Shown here in pieces: positions 16,705-25,990 of a DNA stretch of 64,000 bases; position 1 is the first letter of the stretch, and the number at the start of each line of letters is the position of its first letter. The position numbers were made by a program, and so were the translations under genes. The stretch covers positions 1-64,000 of the forward strand of contig CAISJD010000158.1 in the NCBI GenBank assembly GCA_903885605.1. The letters are read 5' to 3'. The notes beneath the pieces were generated by a model. The model was not told where the DNA came from, made no database searches, and saw only the letters and a program-made list of their open reading frames with translations. Source of the DNA: an uncultured Chthonomonas sp. (GTDB lineage: Bacteria > Armatimonadota > Chthonomonadetes > Chthonomonadales > CAJBBX01).

Positions 16705-18054
16705 CTATGCCTTCGACTTGCCCTGATCGAGGTTGTGGATGGTGCCGATCAGCGTCTTCTCCGCCTCGCCGCCCTGCTGGATGGCCCCGATGGCCATGGT
16801 GACCTCGTTGGCCTGGTCCACGCGTCCGGCCTGCATCAGCGTCATGCGCGTCTTCTGCAACTCGCCGATGGCTCCCATGGCGGTCAGCTGCTGGGTCCGC
16901 ATGCCCATCATCGTCTTCTCGAGGTTCCGCGACGCCAGGTGGACCTCCAGTTCGCGCTGCACGACCGGGTTCTTCGACGCCTCCACGGCCGCCCGGTCGG
17001 CAACGAACTCCAGCGCGACATCGGCGCCCAGGGTCTCGGTGCGGCCCGATACCGCGTCATCGTAGGTCACGTCCACCCGAGCCACGCGGTAGACGCCCGC
17101 GGTGTGGGCGGCGAACTCCATCTCGGTCAGGTTCGTCACCGCCGCGCCGCGCTCTACGTCCGGCAGCGTGAACTCAACGGTTCGTCGGTCGAGCCGCGGC
17201 GACGGCACGCCGTAGACATAGCGGCACTGGACGCCGCGCGGCAGCGTGAAGCGCACGCGGACGTTCTTGGCCGAGATGGTCATCAGCGTCTCCATCTCGC
17301 GCCGGAAGACCTCCGGGATCAGCGACGGCTGCGCGATGTAGTAGTAGTTCCCGCCGCTCCGCCGGGCCATGCCGGCCATCAGCTCCTCGTTGTACTCGCC
17401 GCCGAAGCCCAGCGCGGTGACCACTACGCCCCGCTGCTTCAGCTCGCCGACCTGGTTCACGATCGATTGGAAGTCCTTGATCCCGGCTGTGGGCTCGCCG
17501 TCGGTGAGCACCAGGACGCGGCTCAGGTAGCCCGCGGCGCCCACGGAGGCCACCTGCGCCCCTGCGGCGACAATGCCGTCGTAGACGTTGGTGGTGTTGC
17601 CCGCCTGGATCCTCGCGATATGCTCCTTGATCAGCGCCTTGTTGAGCACCCGGCGCGCCGGCATCACGATGTCGACGCCCTCTTCGAACGTGACCACGGA
17701 GAGCACGTCCGACGGCTCCAGCAGGTCCACCACGTAGGAGCACGCCCGCTTCACGAACTCCAGCGGCTCGCCCTCCATGGAGCCCGAGCGGTCGATGGCG
17801 AGGCAGATGTTCAGCGGCATGCGCCGTCCCGCGGCGGCGCCGGACGCCCGCAGCGCGAGGAGCATATGCTCGCGAGAGCCGGCAAGCGTCAGGGCCTTCT
17901 GGGCGCCCGCAACGGCCTCCAGCTCCAGTGCGCGCAGGGGAGCGCCCATGGCCGTCCGCTGCAGGTCCATCGGCGGCGCCTGCCCGGTCAGCATGGTCCG
18001 GTCGGGGGAGCCTGCTGCGGGCATGCCGGTCATCGCCAGTGTTCGATCTTCCAT
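16705..18054 (-). CDS. von Willebrand factor A domain protein
   Basis: 449 aa, cytoplasmic by the absence of a signal peptide. The vWA domain (about 78-255) has the complete MIDAS: DRSGSMEG (near 88), a Thr in AGNTTNVYDG, and LTDGEPTAG. C-terminal to it is a beta-rich segment and an Ala/Gln/Met-rich helical tail. vWA proteins linked to PP2C and a Ser/Thr kinase form the TerY-P type triad described in comparative genomics; here the triad is extended by FHA proteins. It is 17 nt upstream of the double-FHA gene, with GGAG before its own ATG. Confidence 0.9.
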   Translation of the reverse strand: MEDRTLAMTGMPAAGSPDRTMLTGQAPPMDLQRTAMGAPLRALELEAVAGAQKALTLAGSREHMLLALRASGAAAGRRMPLNICLAIDRSGSMEGEPLEFVKRACSYVVDLLEPSDVLSVVTFEEGVDIVMPARRVLNKALIKEHIARIQAGNTTNVYDGIVAAGAQVASVGAAGYLSRVLVLTDGEPTAGIKDFQSIVNQVGELKQRGVVVTALGFGGEYNEELMAGMARRSGGNYYYIAQPSLIPEVFRREMETLMTISAKNVRVRFTLPRGVQCRYVYGVPSPRLDRRTVEFTLPDVERGAAVTNLTEMEFAAHTAGVYRVARVDVTYDDAVSGRTETLGADVALEFVADRAAVEASKNPVVQRELEVHLASRNLEKTMMGMRTQQLTAMGAIGELQKTRMTLMQAGRVDQANEVTMAIGAIQQGGEAEKTLIGTIHNLDQGKSKA

Positions 18055-18093
18055 TCGGTGGCTCCATGGCCCGGCGCGGCGCCGGGCATCGGT

Positions 18094-19551
18094 CTACTCG
18101 TACCTGAACATGCTGCGGCCGATGTGGATCACATCGCCGGGGGCCAGCGCCTGATCTGTGATACGGACGCCATTGACAAAGGTGCCGTTGGACGATCCGT
18201 CATCATGCACCAGATGGCCGATGGCGGTCGCGGCGATGGTGGCATGGTTCCGCGAGACGGTGCTGTCCGCGGCCAGGACCACGGTCCGGTCGGACGCCCG
18301 GCCGATCGTCACGGGGCTACGGTCCAGCGGGAACGTGCTCCCCGCCAGCGGCCCCTCCATGCACTGCAGCCGTCCTGAGGTCGGCGGGCCGCCGGCGCTG
18401 GACCAGCCCGGCGGAGCCATGGCCGCCGGCTCCGCGAAGGCGCCGGGTCCCGGTGCGGCAGGGGCCACGCTGCACTGGCAGGCGCCGGAAGCGTCCTTCG
18501 GCGTCCCGCAGAAGGGACAGAGGTGCGAGGGGACGGCCACAGAGCCCGAGAGCGGTGCGGAGCCGCCCACATCGACGGGTTGCCGGAACCTGGACGCGGT
18601 GGCCTTCTCGCGGTAGGCCAGCCGTATTTGACCCAGTTGCAGCATGTCGCCGTCCTTAAGAATCTGCTGCTGCACCGGGCGGCCGTTCACCAGGCACGCC
18701 GCTCCGCCTGCGCCGGTATGCAGCACGAACCGGCCGCCCTCGGCGCGGATGGCGCACTGCTCGGGCGCAAGGGCGGGGTCGCCGAAGAGCGGGATATCTG
18801 CGCGCTCGTTGCGGCCCAGCACGGTGATGGGCTTGGAGAGGATGTGGTCGCGCCCCTCGCCTGAGCCGCTGAGCACCCGAATCCATGCCTGCTTCAGCCA
18901 CTCGTCCACCAGGCCGATGAAGAGGCCCGTCATGCCGCCGATCAGCGTGAACCCGATGGCTCGGCTGGGGCCGCCGATCTCCACCGATCCCCGCCCGGCC
19001 AGCATTCCCGCCGCGCCCTGCACCGGCTGGGCGATCAGTGTGGCGACCAGGTCGAAGACGAAACCGCCCAGGAAGCCGCCGATGAGCCCGCCGCAGAGGC
19101 CGTGCAAGGCCCGCCGTGTCGACCTGGTCGAAGCGCCCACCGCCAGGCCCGGCAGCGCGCCGAGGAAGGTCCAGCCCAATGCCCGGGCCAGCACCATATG
19201 CGTGAAATCGAGCAGCGACCCCTGCTGTTGCATGAGGACAGGGCTCTTGCCGAAGAGCGCCAGGTTGTAGACGGCTCCGCCGATGATCACGCCGAAGATG
19301 CCGGCGAACGCGCCGATCAGCGCGCCCAGCGCCGCCCCGCGCAGCAGCACTCGCGGCGAACCCAGGGCCGCTCCCTCTATGCATCCGAGCCCCAGCCCGA
19401 GCATCGCCCCTACCAGCAGGCCCAGCCGAGCCATGTCCGCCGCCGTGGGCATCAGCACCGCATCATGCGGCACCGACACCTCCTGCAGCAGGTAGCCCAG
19501 GAAGCCTGCGCCGGCTCCGAAGATCAAGCCCAGCAGGACGCGTGATCGCAT
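18094..19551 (-). CDS. Membrane protein with glycine-zipper helices and two FHA domains
   Basis: 485 aa. The N-terminal ~220 residues contain about five to six Gly/Ala-rich membrane helices (for example LIFGAGAGFLGYLL, LIGAFAGIFGVIIGG, GLIGGFLGGFVFDLVA). A first, weaker FHA domain follows (ITVLGRNERADIPL, about 245-315), then a two-pair Cys segment (CPFCGTPKDASGACQC, about 347-362) and a C-terminal FHA with the full signature (GRASDRTVVL, SRNHATI, DDGSSNGTFVNG, about 410-480). It likely anchors phospho-dependent complexes at the membrane. GAGG lies before the ATG; it is 39 nt upstream of the vWA gene. Confidence 0.9.
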   Translation of the reverse strand: MRSRVLLGLIFGAGAGFLGYLLQEVSVPHDAVLMPTAADMARLGLLVGAMLGLGLGCIEGAALGSPRVLLRGAALGALIGAFAGIFGVIIGGAVYNLALFGKSPVLMQQQGSLLDFTHMVLARALGWTFLGALPGLAVGASTRSTRRALHGLCGGLIGGFLGGFVFDLVATLIAQPVQGAAGMLAGRGSVEIGGPSRAIGFTLIGGMTGLFIGLVDEWLKQAWIRVLSGSGEGRDHILSKPITVLGRNERADIPLFGDPALAPEQCAIRAEGGRFVLHTGAGGAACLVNGRPVQQQILKDGDMLQLGQIRLAYREKATASRFRQPVDVGGSAPLSGSVAVPSHLCPFCGTPKDASGACQCSVAPAAPGPGAFAEPAAMAPPGWSSAGGPPTSGRLQCMEGPLAGSTFPLDRSPVTIGRASDRTVVLAADSTVSRNHATIAATAIGHLVHDDGSSNGTFVNGVRITDQALAPGDVIHIGRSMFRYE

Positions 19552-19586
19552 CAGTGCCTCACCATCCCCGCCTCGCCATGCCGCAC

Positions 19587-20888
19587 CTACAGCTCCAGCC
19601 TGAACTGCGTGGCGCCGATCTGCACCTCGTCGCCCGGGCGCAGCGCCTGACTACCACTGATCCGCACACCATTGACAAATACGCCGTTCGAGGAGCCTTC
19701 GTCCGTGATGCTCAACCCGCCGCCGTCGGCCCGGAGCGTCGCGTGGCAGCGGCTCACGGTGGTGTCGTCCACCAGCGCCGCCGCGCAGTCGGGGGACCGG
19801 CCGAACGTCAGCTCGGAGCCGCCCAGCTCAAAGATTCGGCCGGAGTAGACGCCGGCCACTCCCATAAGCCGCGGGCGTGTCGGCGCCGGCGTCGGCGCTC
19901 CGGCGGGAACCGCGCCCACGGAGCAGGCGCATCCGCCGTCCGGGCCTTTGGTCTCACCGCAGAACTGGCATCGCGTCGGGTCCGCCACCACGGGCGGCGG
20001 GGGCGCCGACTGCTGCCAGGGCGTGCCCGTAGCGTCCGGTGGGGGAGCGCCGCTCACCTCAATGCCGGCCCTCTTCAGCGTGGCCGCCATGCCGCCGGAC
20101 TGCGTCCAACGGTATAGGGCGTAACCGATCCCGCCGATCACGGCCAGGCCCAGCAGCGTGCTCACGAGTGACGTGAAGCCGCCCGAGGCAGGTTGGGCCG
20201 GCGCCCCGCTTGCGACGCCTGGACCTGCCGGCGCCGAGCCCTCGGGAGCCGTCGCGGCTGGACCTGCGTTGGCGGTCTCCAGCGTGGGTACCTTGGATCC
20301 CAGCGGCGCGTTGATGGTGAGGCGGGCGACGGCGTGGTCGGTGGTGATCTCCGCGTCCAGCGTGCTCCTGACGCCCTCGCCTGCCACGACCGTCACCTGG
20401 GCGCGGCCCACGGCCACATCCTCGAAGGTCGCCACGCCTGCCTTGGTGGGGTCCAGCGTGACGGACGTGGGCTTGCCGCCCGCTGAGGTCAGCGTCACGC
20501 GGGCCACGCGAACGGGCTTGCTGTCGTAGGTGACCTTCACGTCCACCTGCCGCACATGGTCGAAATCGCTGGACCGCAGCATGATGAGGCCGTCGGCGGA
20601 GCTCAGGTCCACGGTGCGCACGGCTGTGTTGCCGGACTTCACGTCGTCCACCATGACCATGGGCTTCTGGCCCACGGCCTTGGTATCGATGCTCACATTC
20701 GTGGTCGGATCGGTGAAGCGGCTCGGAAGCGGCTCTGGACCGGGCGCGCCCTGTGCGGGCTTCACTCGGACGAGGTAGTCGCCCTCGGCGGGCGCCTTGA
20801 TGGTCAGCCCGCGCTTGGCGGCGGTCTGGGCTCCGGCGGCGGCGGCCAGGCAGGCCATCAGCGCCGTCAGTGCGGCAGCTCTCCTCAT
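19587..20888 (-). CDS. Secreted/anchored protein with C-terminal FHA domain
   Basis: 433 aa. A cleavable-looking signal peptide (MRRAAALTALMACLAAAAGAQ) starts the protein, followed by ~200 residues of beta-rich, possibly Ig-like repeats, one transmembrane helix (LVSTLLGLAVIGGIGYALY, about 245), a Pro-rich stretch with a CQFCGETKGPDGGCAC cysteine motif, and a C-terminal FHA domain (GRSPDCAAAL, SRCHATL, DEGSSNGVFVNG). The layout puts the beta domain outside and the FHA inside. Start fixed by ATGA overlap with nnr; the listed 481-aa start is a read-through into nnr. Confidence 0.88.
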   Translation of the reverse strand: MRRAAALTALMACLAAAAGAQTAAKRGLTIKAPAEGDYLVRVKPAQGAPGPEPLPSRFTDPTTNVSIDTKAVGQKPMVMVDDVKSGNTAVRTVDLSSADGLIMLRSSDFDHVRQVDVKVTYDSKPVRVARVTLTSAGGKPTSVTLDPTKAGVATFEDVAVGRAQVTVVAGEGVRSTLDAEITTDHAVARLTINAPLGSKVPTLETANAGPAATAPEGSAPAGPGVASGAPAQPASGGFTSLVSTLLGLAVIGGIGYALYRWTQSGGMAATLKRAGIEVSGAPPPDATGTPWQQSAPPPPVVADPTRCQFCGETKGPDGGCACSVGAVPAGAPTPAPTRPRLMGVAGVYSGRIFELGGSELTFGRSPDCAAALVDDTTVSRCHATLRADGGGLSITDEGSSNGVFVNGVRISGSQALRPGDEVQIGATQFRLEL

Positions 20889-22402
20889 GCTTCCATCCTC
20901 TCCAAGCGGGCCAGCGTTCCGGCCAATTGGTCGATGACATCCACCGCGGTAACGGCCTCGGACCCCAGACGCTTCGCGGCGCGCCGGCCCGCCATGCCGT
21001 GCGCCCAGGCGGCGGCCCTTGCGGCATCCCACGGGTCACACCCCCGCGCCAGCAGCGACGCCACGATACCTGTCAGCACGTCACCCGTGCCCGCGGTGGC
21101 CAGCGCCGGTGTGCCGGTGTTGACGATCGCCACCGGCGCGTCGCCAACGGAAACGCGGCCGTCGCAGACCAGCGTCGGACTGCCCTTCAGCAGCGCCACG
21201 ACACCAAAACGCTCCGCGACCGCGCGTACAGCCGTCAGCGGATCGGCGGCCACTGCCTCGGCAGTCGAGCCCAGAAGCCGGGCCGCCTCGCCGTGGTGCG
21301 GCGTCATCACGCAGGGCCGCGCCGGCTTGGCCTGCGGCATTCGGCTCAGCGCGTACAGCCCGTCGGCATCCAGGACCAACGGCGCTCCCGCTACGCCCGA
21401 CACGGCCCGAACCAGCCTCAGCGCCGCCTCGCTGCGGCCCAGCCCCGGGCCCAGGGCGACGACCGTATGCCGACCGTCGATGGCCTCGGCGGCGCGCTCG
21501 TCCAGCGAGCCGTCGGCGTCAGGCAATGGAGCCGCCATGAGCGCCGGACAGGCTCCAATCACCGACGCCGCGCCGGCTGCCGGTGTTCCCACCGTCACCA
21601 GGCCCGCACCCGAGCGCAGGGCGGCGTGTCCCGCCAGGATCGGCGCACCCAGCATCCTCGCCGAGCCGCCCAGCACCAGGACGTGGCCGTAGGAGCCCTT
21701 GTGCGCGGTTCTGCGCCGGGGCCGCCAGCAGGCCGCGGCTACCTCGCTGCCCACCAGCGAGTAAGGGCTACCGGCGCCGTAGGCGGTCCAGTCGCATCCG
21801 ATCGGGTCCACAGCCACGTCGCCGCAGAGGTCCGGCCCGCATCCCAGCAGCATCCCCAGCTTGATGGCCCCGAACGTTATCGTTCGCGATGCGCGCACGA
21901 CAGGCCCGGGCGCGAACCCGCTGGTGGCGTCGAGCCCCGAGGGGAGGTCCACCGCCAGGATCGGCGCGCCCCAGGCCGCCATGGCCTCGATGGCCTCCGC
22001 GGCGGCCCCGCGCGGGGCACCCGCGGCGCCGGTTCCCAGCACGCAGTCGAGGACCAGGTCAGGCGTTCGCGGCGGCCGGGCGATTCGGGCGCTCGAGGCG
22101 GCCAGGCTGCGGTACTGGATCAGCGCGTCGCCGCGCAGGCGCTCCGGTTCGGCGGTCAGCTCCACGGTCACGTTGTGTCCGGCGACCGCCAGCCGGCGAG
22201 CCGCGCAGAAGCCGTCCCCGCCGTTGTTGCCCGGCCCGCAGACCACGTGGATGCTCGCGCGGGCCTTCGGTCCGAGCATCCGCACCGCGGCGGTTGCGGC
22301 GGCCGCGCCCGCGTTCTCCATGAGCGCGATGCCCGGCATTCCGCCCTCAGCCATGGCCCGGCGGTCCATCTCCCGCATCATGTCGGCTGTCACGACCAGC
22401 AT
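20885..22402 (-). CDS. nnr: Bifunctional NAD(P)H-hydrate repair enzyme (epimerase + ADP/ATP-dependent dehydratase)
   Basis: 505 aa fusion. The N-terminal YjeF_N domain epimerises R-NAD(P)HX (VCGPGNNGGDGFCAARRL near residue 54; DCVLGTG; DLPSGLD). The C-terminal ribokinase-like YjeF_C domain dehydrates S-NAD(P)HX (KGSYGHVLVLGGS; GPGLGRSEAAL; NTGTPALATAGTGDVLTGI near residue 435). This is the usual bacterial fused form. It starts at ATG behind GGGAGAGG and is the first gene of the FHA/kinase operon, coupled to the next gene by ATGA. Confidence 0.95.
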   Translation of the reverse strand: MLVVTADMMREMDRRAMAEGGMPGIALMENAGAAAATAAVRMLGPKARASIHVVCGPGNNGGDGFCAARRLAVAGHNVTVELTAEPERLRGDALIQYRSLAASSARIARPPRTPDLVLDCVLGTGAAGAPRGAAAEAIEAMAAWGAPILAVDLPSGLDATSGFAPGPVVRASRTITFGAIKLGMLLGCGPDLCGDVAVDPIGCDWTAYGAGSPYSLVGSEVAAACWRPRRRTAHKGSYGHVLVLGGSARMLGAPILAGHAALRSGAGLVTVGTPAAGAASVIGACPALMAAPLPDADGSLDERAAEAIDGRHTVVALGPGLGRSEAALRLVRAVSGVAGAPLVLDADGLYALSRMPQAKPARPCVMTPHHGEAARLLGSTAEAVAADPLTAVRAVAERFGVVALLKGSPTLVCDGRVSVGDAPVAIVNTGTPALATAGTGDVLTGIVASLLARGCDPWDAARAAAWAHGMAGRRAAKRLGSEAVTAVDVIDQLAGTLARLERMEA

Positions 22403-22445
22403 CGCGGCCCTCTCCCTCGGCGGCGCTCCCTTGAGCGCTTGGTAC

Positions 22446-22451
22446 TATAAT
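22446..22451 (+). promoter_or_regulatory. -10 element for coaBC
   Basis: A perfect TATAAT lies 48 nt before the coaBC start in the 96-nt divergent gap with nnr. No consensus -35 is visible at 16-18 nt. Confidence 0.45.
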
Positions 22452-22498
22452 GCCCTGTTTGGCCCACAGGTTGCATGGGCCGGGCCACGGGAGGCGCC

Positions 22499-23734
22499 AT
22501 GGATACACCAGGTCTGGCCGGCAAGAGGGTGCTGCTGGGCGTCACCGGGAGCATCGCGGCCTATCGCGCCGCCGATGTCGCCGGCAAGCTGTCGGCCCTG
22601 GGCGCCGATGTGCATGTGGTCCTGACGCAGAGCGGCGCCACGTTCATCGGCCCCGCCACCTTCCGCGCGCTTACCGGCAACCCGGTTCTGACCGGCGTCT
22701 TCGACGAGCCCTATGGCTCCCGTGTTGCCCATATCCACATCGCCCAGAGCTGCGACCTCTTCCTCGTCGCCCCCGCCACGGCCAACGTGCTGGCCAAGCT
22801 GGCCAACGGCATCGCCGACGACATGCTGACCACGCTGGCGCTCGCCACCACCGCGCCGCTATGCCTGGCGCCGGCCATGAATACCGTGATGCTCCAGCAC
22901 CCGGCCACGCAGGCGAACCTCCGCACGCTGATCGACCGCGGCGCTCACGTGATCGAGCCGGCGGTGGGCCGCTTGGCCTGCGGAACGGAGGGGCAGGGGA
23001 GGCTCGCGCCGGTGGACGCCATCGTGCAGCGGGCGTCCGAGCTGCTCCGTCCGAAGGCAGACCTGGCCGGGGTTCGAGTGCTCGTCACCGCGGGGCCGAC
23101 CCAGGAGCCGCTGGACCCGGTGCGCTACCTGACCAACCGCTCCTCAGGCAAGCAGGGCTTCGCCGTGGCGCAGGCGGCCCTGGAGCGCGGCGCGCAGGTG
23201 GTTCTGGTGGCTGGTCCCACGTCGGCTCAGCCGCCCGCAGGCGTTGAGCTGGTCCGTGTTCGCACCACGGCTGAGATGCTCCAGGCGGCTCGGGAGGCCT
23301 TCGGGAGCTGCCGGCTGGTGGTGGCGGCCGGGGCCCCGGCCGACTACGCTCCGGTGGAGGTCGCCGCCTCCAAGCTGAAGAAGGACCCATCGGGCGCGCC
23401 GCTCCGGCTGGAACTGGCGCAGACGCCGGACATCCTGGCCGATCTGGCTGCCCGGCGCACGGGTCAGGTGCTGGTGGGTTTCGCCGCCGAGACGGATGAT
23501 GTGCTGGCGGGAGCCCGCGCGAAGCTCGCAAAGAAGGGGCTTGACCTGATCGTGGCGAACGACGTCTCCCGCACCGATGCCGGCTTCGATGTAGACACGA
23601 ACGCAGCCGTCATCCTGGGAGCCGACGGCTCGCGTTTCGAGGTGCCCGTGGGGCCCAAGATCGCCCTGGCGCACGCCATCCTCGACCGCTCGCTCCCGCT
23701 TCTCAGGGAGCGGGGTCTTCCGACCGCGCGCTGA
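22499..23734 (+). CDS. coaBC: Bifunctional phosphopantothenoylcysteine decarboxylase/phosphopantothenate-cysteine ligase
   Basis: 411 aa. CoaC flavoprotein half: GVTGSIAAYRAADV (FMN loop), the HIHIAQ catalytic-His region, and LAPAMNTVML. CoaB half from about residue 190: VTAGPTQEPLDPVRYLTNRSSGKQG (CTP/phosphate binding), AAPADY region (AGAPADYAPV) and KLKKD. It converts 4'-phosphopantothenate plus Cys to 4'-phosphopantetheine. Start at ATG 22499 behind GGGAGG. It converges on panB-panC-panD, so pantothenate-to-CoA genes face one another; the 3' ends of coaBC and panD overlap by 32 nt. Confidence 0.97.
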   Translation: MDTPGLAGKRVLLGVTGSIAAYRAADVAGKLSALGADVHVVLTQSGATFIGPATFRALTGNPVLTGVFDEPYGSRVAHIHIAQSCDLFLVAPATANVLAKLANGIADDMLTTLALATTAPLCLAPAMNTVMLQHPATQANLRTLIDRGAHVIEPAVGRLACGTEGQGRLAPVDAIVQRASELLRPKADLAGVRVLVTAGPTQEPLDPVRYLTNRSSGKQGFAVAQAALERGAQVVLVAGPTSAQPPAGVELVRVRTTAEMLQAAREAFGSCRLVVAAGAPADYAPVEVAASKLKKDPSGAPLRLELAQTPDILADLAARRTGQVLVGFAAETDDVLAGARAKLAKKGLDLIVANDVSRTDAGFDVDTNAAVILGADGSRFEVPVGPKIALAHAILDRSLPLLRERGLPTAR

Positions 23735-24077
23735 GCATCCGGTCGAACCGGTTGCCGCCGTCCACGAGGACGATCCGGGGATCCTCCGGCTCATCGGTCA
23801 ACACGAATGCGGCAATGATCGCTTTGTGGCCCACTTCCACACGTCGGGCGGCCGCGCCGTTAACCGAGATCTGGCCCGAGCCGCGCGGCGCGATGATGAC
23901 GTAGGTCTCGAACCGCTGCCCGTTGTCTACGTCCCAGACGTGCACCAACTCCCCGGCGCAGAGGCCGGCGCGTTCCACCAGGTCGGCGTCGATTCCGATG
24001 CTGCCCACGTAGTCCACATTGGCCTCGGTGACGGTGACGCCGTGGATCTTGCTCTTCAGCAGGTTGAGGAGGCGCAT
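23703..24077 (-). CDS. panD: Aspartate 1-decarboxylase
   Basis: 124 aa pyruvoyl enzyme that makes beta-alanine from aspartate. The self-processing site is visible as Gly-Ser in DYVGSIGID near residue 24, and Lys9-type residue in KSKIHG and the NGAAAR motif are present. The ATG at 24077 is used; the listed 161-aa start reaches into panC. It follows panC by 28 nt. Confidence 0.96.
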   Translation of the reverse strand: MRLLNLLKSKIHGVTVTEANVDYVGSIGIDADLVERAGLCAGELVHVWDVDNGQRFETYVIIAPRGSGQISVNGAAARRVEVGHKAIIAAFVLTDEPEDPRIVLVDGGNRFDRMLSARSEDPAP

Positions 24078-24105
24078 GGCCGGTGGTTCCTGTGCGCGAA
24101 TGCGC

Positions 24106-24948
24106 CTATGGTAGGACGATGTTGTCAATGAGGCGTGTGGAACCGAGACGGATCGCGCCCAGGGCGACCGCGGGGCCCGTGACGGCACTCACCGGCTCCA
24201 GCGTCTGCGCGTCCGCCACGTCGGCATAGACGATCTCCACGTCGCGCTCGCCGCTCAGCCGGGCGTGCATGGCCTCCCGCAGTATGGCGGCGTCGCGCTC
24301 GCCTGCACTATGGAGCGCTGCCGCTTTGTTCAGCGCCTGGTGGAGGCAGGTCGCCGTGGCGCGGTGTTCCGGCGAGAGGTAGGCGTTGCGCGAGGACATA
24401 GCCAACCCGTCGGCCTCACGAACGGTGGGAACGGGCACCACGGAGAGGCCCATGTGCAGGTCGGCCACCATGCGCTCGACCACGCGGTACTGCTGGTAGT
24501 CCTTCATGCCGAAGTAGGCGTACCGGGGCTGGATGATGCAGAACAGCTTGGCGCAGACGGTGGTGACCCCGCGGAAGTGGCCGGGCCGGCAGGCCCCTTC
24601 CCAGTGCGTCGTCAGCGGGCCCACCTCCACGGTAGCGTCCGGACCGAACGGGTACATCACCTCCGCCGGCGGCGCGAACATGGCGTCTACGCCCAGCTCC
24701 TGCGCCATTCGCGAGTCGGCCTCCAGCGTGCGCGGGTACTTGGAGTAGTCCTCCTGCGGCCCGAACTGCGTGGGGTTCACGAAGATTGAGACGACCACCT
24801 CGTCGCACTCGGTCCTGGCCTTGCGGATCAGGCTGCGGTGACCGTCGTGGAGGGCGCCCATGGTGGGCACAAATCCGATCACGCGGCCGCTCTGCCACGA
24901 GACGCGCAGGTGGGCGCGGAGGTCCTTGATCTGGTGGTACGTACGCAA
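24106..24948 (-). CDS. panC: Pantothenate synthetase
   Basis: 280 aa, ATP-dependent joining of pantoate and beta-alanine. HIGH-type motif in FVPTMGALHDGHRSLI near residue 27, then VSIFVNPTQFGPQEDYSKYPR, GHFRGV, FGMKDYQQ and the KMSKS-equivalent MSSRNAYLS. The start codon is TTG, with AGGAAGG 8 nt upstream. Middle gene of panB-panC-panD. Confidence 0.97.
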   Translation of the reverse strand: MRTYHQIKDLRAHLRVSWQSGRVIGFVPTMGALHDGHRSLIRKARTECDEVVVSIFVNPTQFGPQEDYSKYPRTLEADSRMAQELGVDAMFAPPAEVMYPFGPDATVEVGPLTTHWEGACRPGHFRGVTTVCAKLFCIIQPRYAYFGMKDYQQYRVVERMVADLHMGLSVVPVPTVREADGLAMSSRNAYLSPEHRATATCLHQALNKAAALHSAGERDAAILREAMHARLSGERDVEIVYADVADAQTLEPVSAVTGPAVALGAIRLGSTRLIDNIVLP

Positions 24949-24984
24949 AGGTATTGCCTTCCTGGCTGCTTCGGTAACTTCGCG

Positions 24985-25785
24985 CTAGCTGGAGTGATCC
25001 GGGCCCGGGAACTCGCCGGACCGGACCTCGTCCGCGTAGCGCTTCATGGCGTCGGTAATGGCCTGGCCGACCTCACAATACCTCTTGGCGTGACGGTACC
25101 GGCGGTCCGGGTAGAGGCCCAGCAGGTCGTGCAGCACCTGCACCTGGCCGTCACACTCGGGACCGGAGCCGATGCCGATGGTAGGTATGGACGACTCCGA
25201 GGTGATCTGCGCCGCAACAGGCCGGCTAATGAGCTCCAGTACGATCGCGAATGCCCCGGCATCGGCCAGCGCACGGGCATCCTCGACCAGCCGCGCCGCC
25301 TGGCTCCCCTCCTTGCCCTGCGTCCGGTACCCGCCGAGGCTGTGGACCGACTGCGGCGTCAGCCCGATGTGCCCCACCACGGGTACGCCCGCTGTCACGA
25401 GCCGGGCAACAGTGGGCGCCATCTGCAGGCCGCCCTCCACCTTCACAGCTTCGACCTCGGCCTCCTGCATCAGGCGGCCCGCGTTGCGGAGCGCGTCCTC
25501 GGCGGAGGCCTGGTAGCTCATGAACGGCATATCGGCCACCACCATGGCGCGCTCGGACCCCTTGCGGACCGCACGGGCGTGGTGAACCATCATATCCATC
25601 GTTACGGGCACCGTGGTCTCGAATCCGAGCACGGCCTGGCCCAGGCTGTCGCCCACGAGGAGCATGTCGATCCCTGCGGCGTCCAGAAGTAGCGCCGACG
25701 GGTAGTCATAGCAGGTAGCCATGACGACCTTGCGGCCCTCGGCCTTCATCCTCGCGATGCTCGTCACCGTCAGCCTGCCGGCCAT
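24985..25785 (-). CDS. panB: 3-methyl-2-oxobutanoate hydroxymethyltransferase
   Basis: 266 aa; makes ketopantoate from alpha-ketoisovalerate and methylene-THF, the branch from valine synthesis to CoA. Family blocks: MATCYDYPSALLLD, LLVGDSLGQAVLGF, VADMPFMSYQ, AVKVEGG, GHIGLTPQSVHSLGGYRTQGK and GIGSGPECDGQVQVLHDLLG. ATG 25785 behind GGGAGGG replaces the listed start, which adds 20 unmatched residues. First gene of the pan operon. Confidence 0.97.
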   Translation of the reverse strand: MAGRLTVTSIARMKAEGRKVVMATCYDYPSALLLDAAGIDMLLVGDSLGQAVLGFETTVPVTMDMMVHHARAVRKGSERAMVVADMPFMSYQASAEDALRNAGRLMQEAEVEAVKVEGGLQMAPTVARLVTAGVPVVGHIGLTPQSVHSLGGYRTQGKEGSQAARLVEDARALADAGAFAIVLELISRPVAAQITSESSIPTIGIGSGPECDGQVQVLHDLLGLYPDRRYRHAKRYCEVGQAITDAMKRYADEVRSGEFPGPDHSS

Positions 25786-25905
25786 CGTGCCCTCCCGTGC
25801 CCCGCCTGCGCCCTCGATTCTACTCCCGCTTCGTTTCCGAGTCAAACGCGGCCCCGGCGCGTGCCGTACCTAGTCCACGGTGCACCCCCCCAATTCACGC
25901 ACCAG

Positions 25906-25935
25906 TTGACACTTCACGGCGCGGTCCTCTATACT
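25906..25935 (+). promoter_or_regulatory. Sigma-70-type promoter of the sugar-binding lipoprotein gene
   Basis: TTGACA (25906-25911), 18-nt spacer, TATACT (25930-25935). Transcription would begin near 25943, leaving a ~48-nt leader that ends in a GGAGGAGG ribosome site. Confidence 0.75.
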
Positions 25936-25990
25936 CGCCCGGCGCCGGTTGTCTGTGCCGGCTCGCCATCCCCGTATGGAGGAGGTCGTG

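Noticed and set aside
16735-18378. 547-aa plus-strand ORF opposite the vWA gene
   Set aside because: Shadow frame; no start signal and composition typical of antisense GC-rich DNA.
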